From positions 26,898 through 90,897 of the forward strand of contig NZ_MWQY01000018.1 in the NCBI RefSeq assembly GCF_002087085.1: a stretch of DNA of 64,000 nucleotides, in the 5' to 3' direction. Shown piece by piece: positions 63,636 through 64,000 of the stretch. Source of the stretch: Marispirochaeta aestuarii (lineage in GTDB: Bacteria > Spirochaetota > Spirochaetia > JC444 > Marispirochaetaceae). Both the position numbers and the translations under genes were made by a program. A model generated the notes under the pieces. That model did no database searches. It saw only the letters and a list, made by a program, of their open reading frames with translations, and was not told where the DNA came from. Position 1 is the first letter of the stretch; every line of letters begins with the position of its first letter.

Positions 63636-64000
63636 GGATCCCGTCCAAAAATGTTCGCAATTTAGATAACTAAAAGGAGCCACCATTTCCTCCGATGGGT
63701 TAAGTGACCAAACAAAACCATAAGGAGAGTTAACAGTGGCTCCACGTAACAGTACCAAAGATTTCAAGAACCTTCTATCCCAGTTTATCGGTGAATCTGA
63801 CCCTCTCTTCGAGATGTTGAAGTGGACAACCGAGCAGCTCATGAAGATTGAGGCTGAAGGCATTGTTGGCGCCGAAAAGGGACAACATTCAGAAAGTCGA
63901 CGAACGTACTTTTCCGGAACTCGAGTACGACGCTTCGATACGCGATTAGCCCGCATTTCTCACAAACCAGCGAGGACCCTGCATTAAATCAGTATCAGAC
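63636..64000 (+). mobile_element. Left end of an IS256-family insertion sequence
   Basis: Begins at about GGGATCCCGTCC where the DUF1330 remnant stops and includes the transposase start. The right end is off the window. The exact terminal inverted repeat cannot be checked here. Confidence 0.5.
63736..63987 (+). pseudogene. IS256-family transposase, N-terminal fragment
   Basis: GTG start with AAGGAG 8 nt upstream. The first 70 or so codons follow the IS256 pattern (EQLMKIEAEGIVGAEKGQHSESRRTYFSGTRVRR and FDTRL), which in intact transposases precedes the long DDE domain. Here the family pattern stops after FDTRL and a stop codon comes 15 codons later, so the gene is either broken or joined to other sequence near the window end. 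Without the right end, the copy's activity cannot be judged. Confidence 0.65.

Noticed and set aside
1..64000. CRISPR array, tRNA or rRNA genes
   Set aside because: No regularly spaced direct repeats and no recognisable tRNA or rRNA segments were seen by eye; a tRNAscan and repeat search would be decisive.

Overview
The window looks like a chromosomal segment of a free-living, probably marine or sediment, spirochaete (Spirochaetales). This is an inference from gene content and style, not from a marker gene: two TRAP transporters, many c-di-GMP/cAMP signalling proteins, single-chain PurL, a fused trehalose synthase/phosphatase, an RND pump with a PII-like partner, and tightly packed, often overlapping genes. 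Most of the window has balanced to GC-rich codon use. Three stretches are visibly AT-richer and look acquired: 11.7-14.2 kb, 29.8-33.0 kb and 60.3-64.0 kb.

Layout. 1-7.9 kb: a sigma-54 response regulator (cut by the window edge) followed by an unusual ABC-ATPase/PAS/histidine-kinase fusion, a thymidine-kinase-like P-loop zinc protein, MarC, and a leftward LysR-trehalose synthase unit. 8.0-11.7 kb: purL. 11.7-14.2 kb: an AT-rich island with a PD-(D/E)XK nuclease-like protein, a DnaB-like protein without ATPase motifs, and 438 bp of gene-free sequence. 14.2-17.3 kb: a TAXI-type TRAP transporter. 17.5-29.8 kb: housekeeping and signalling genes (NUDIX, bifunctional nuclease, EIIA, GGDEF, ferredoxin, PepD, class III cyclase, RsmE, FeoAB, a PAS kinase and a DUF401 permease). 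29.8-33.0 kb: a PLD-helicase gene broken by a frameshift in a T run.

33.1-37.5 kb: acetyltransferase, AvtA, and a Mg/Co-chelatase-like AAA+ ORF and VWA ORF joined by a -1 frame change at an A9 run with a hairpin just downstream, the hallmark of programmed frameshifting. 37.6-44.7 kb: a tandem-TetR regulator, TolC, membrane-fusion lipoprotein, RND pump and PII-like protein operon with a clear promoter and operator palindrome. 44.7-50.5 kb: dihydrouridine synthase, membrane protein, GGDEF/EAL protein, YgiQ radical SAM protein and cupin. 50.6-55.4 kb: a TIM-barrel isomerase, GntR/FCD regulator and DctPQM TRAP operon, likely a catabolic locus for a sugar or sugar acid. 55.5-57.0 kb: carbonic anhydrase and an unrecognised secreted protein.

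57.1-64.0 kb: a run of small, self-contained accessory enzymes (GNAT, DHFR-like, SRPBCC, SDR, YdeI-like, DinB, DUF1330-GNAT fusion, VOC, alpha/beta hydrolase, DUF1232), ending in an IS256-type element that sits against a 15-codon remnant of a second DUF1330 gene. The strongest candidates for new biology are the chelatase frameshift site, the ABC-ATPase/kinase fusion, and the nuclease/DnaB-like island.
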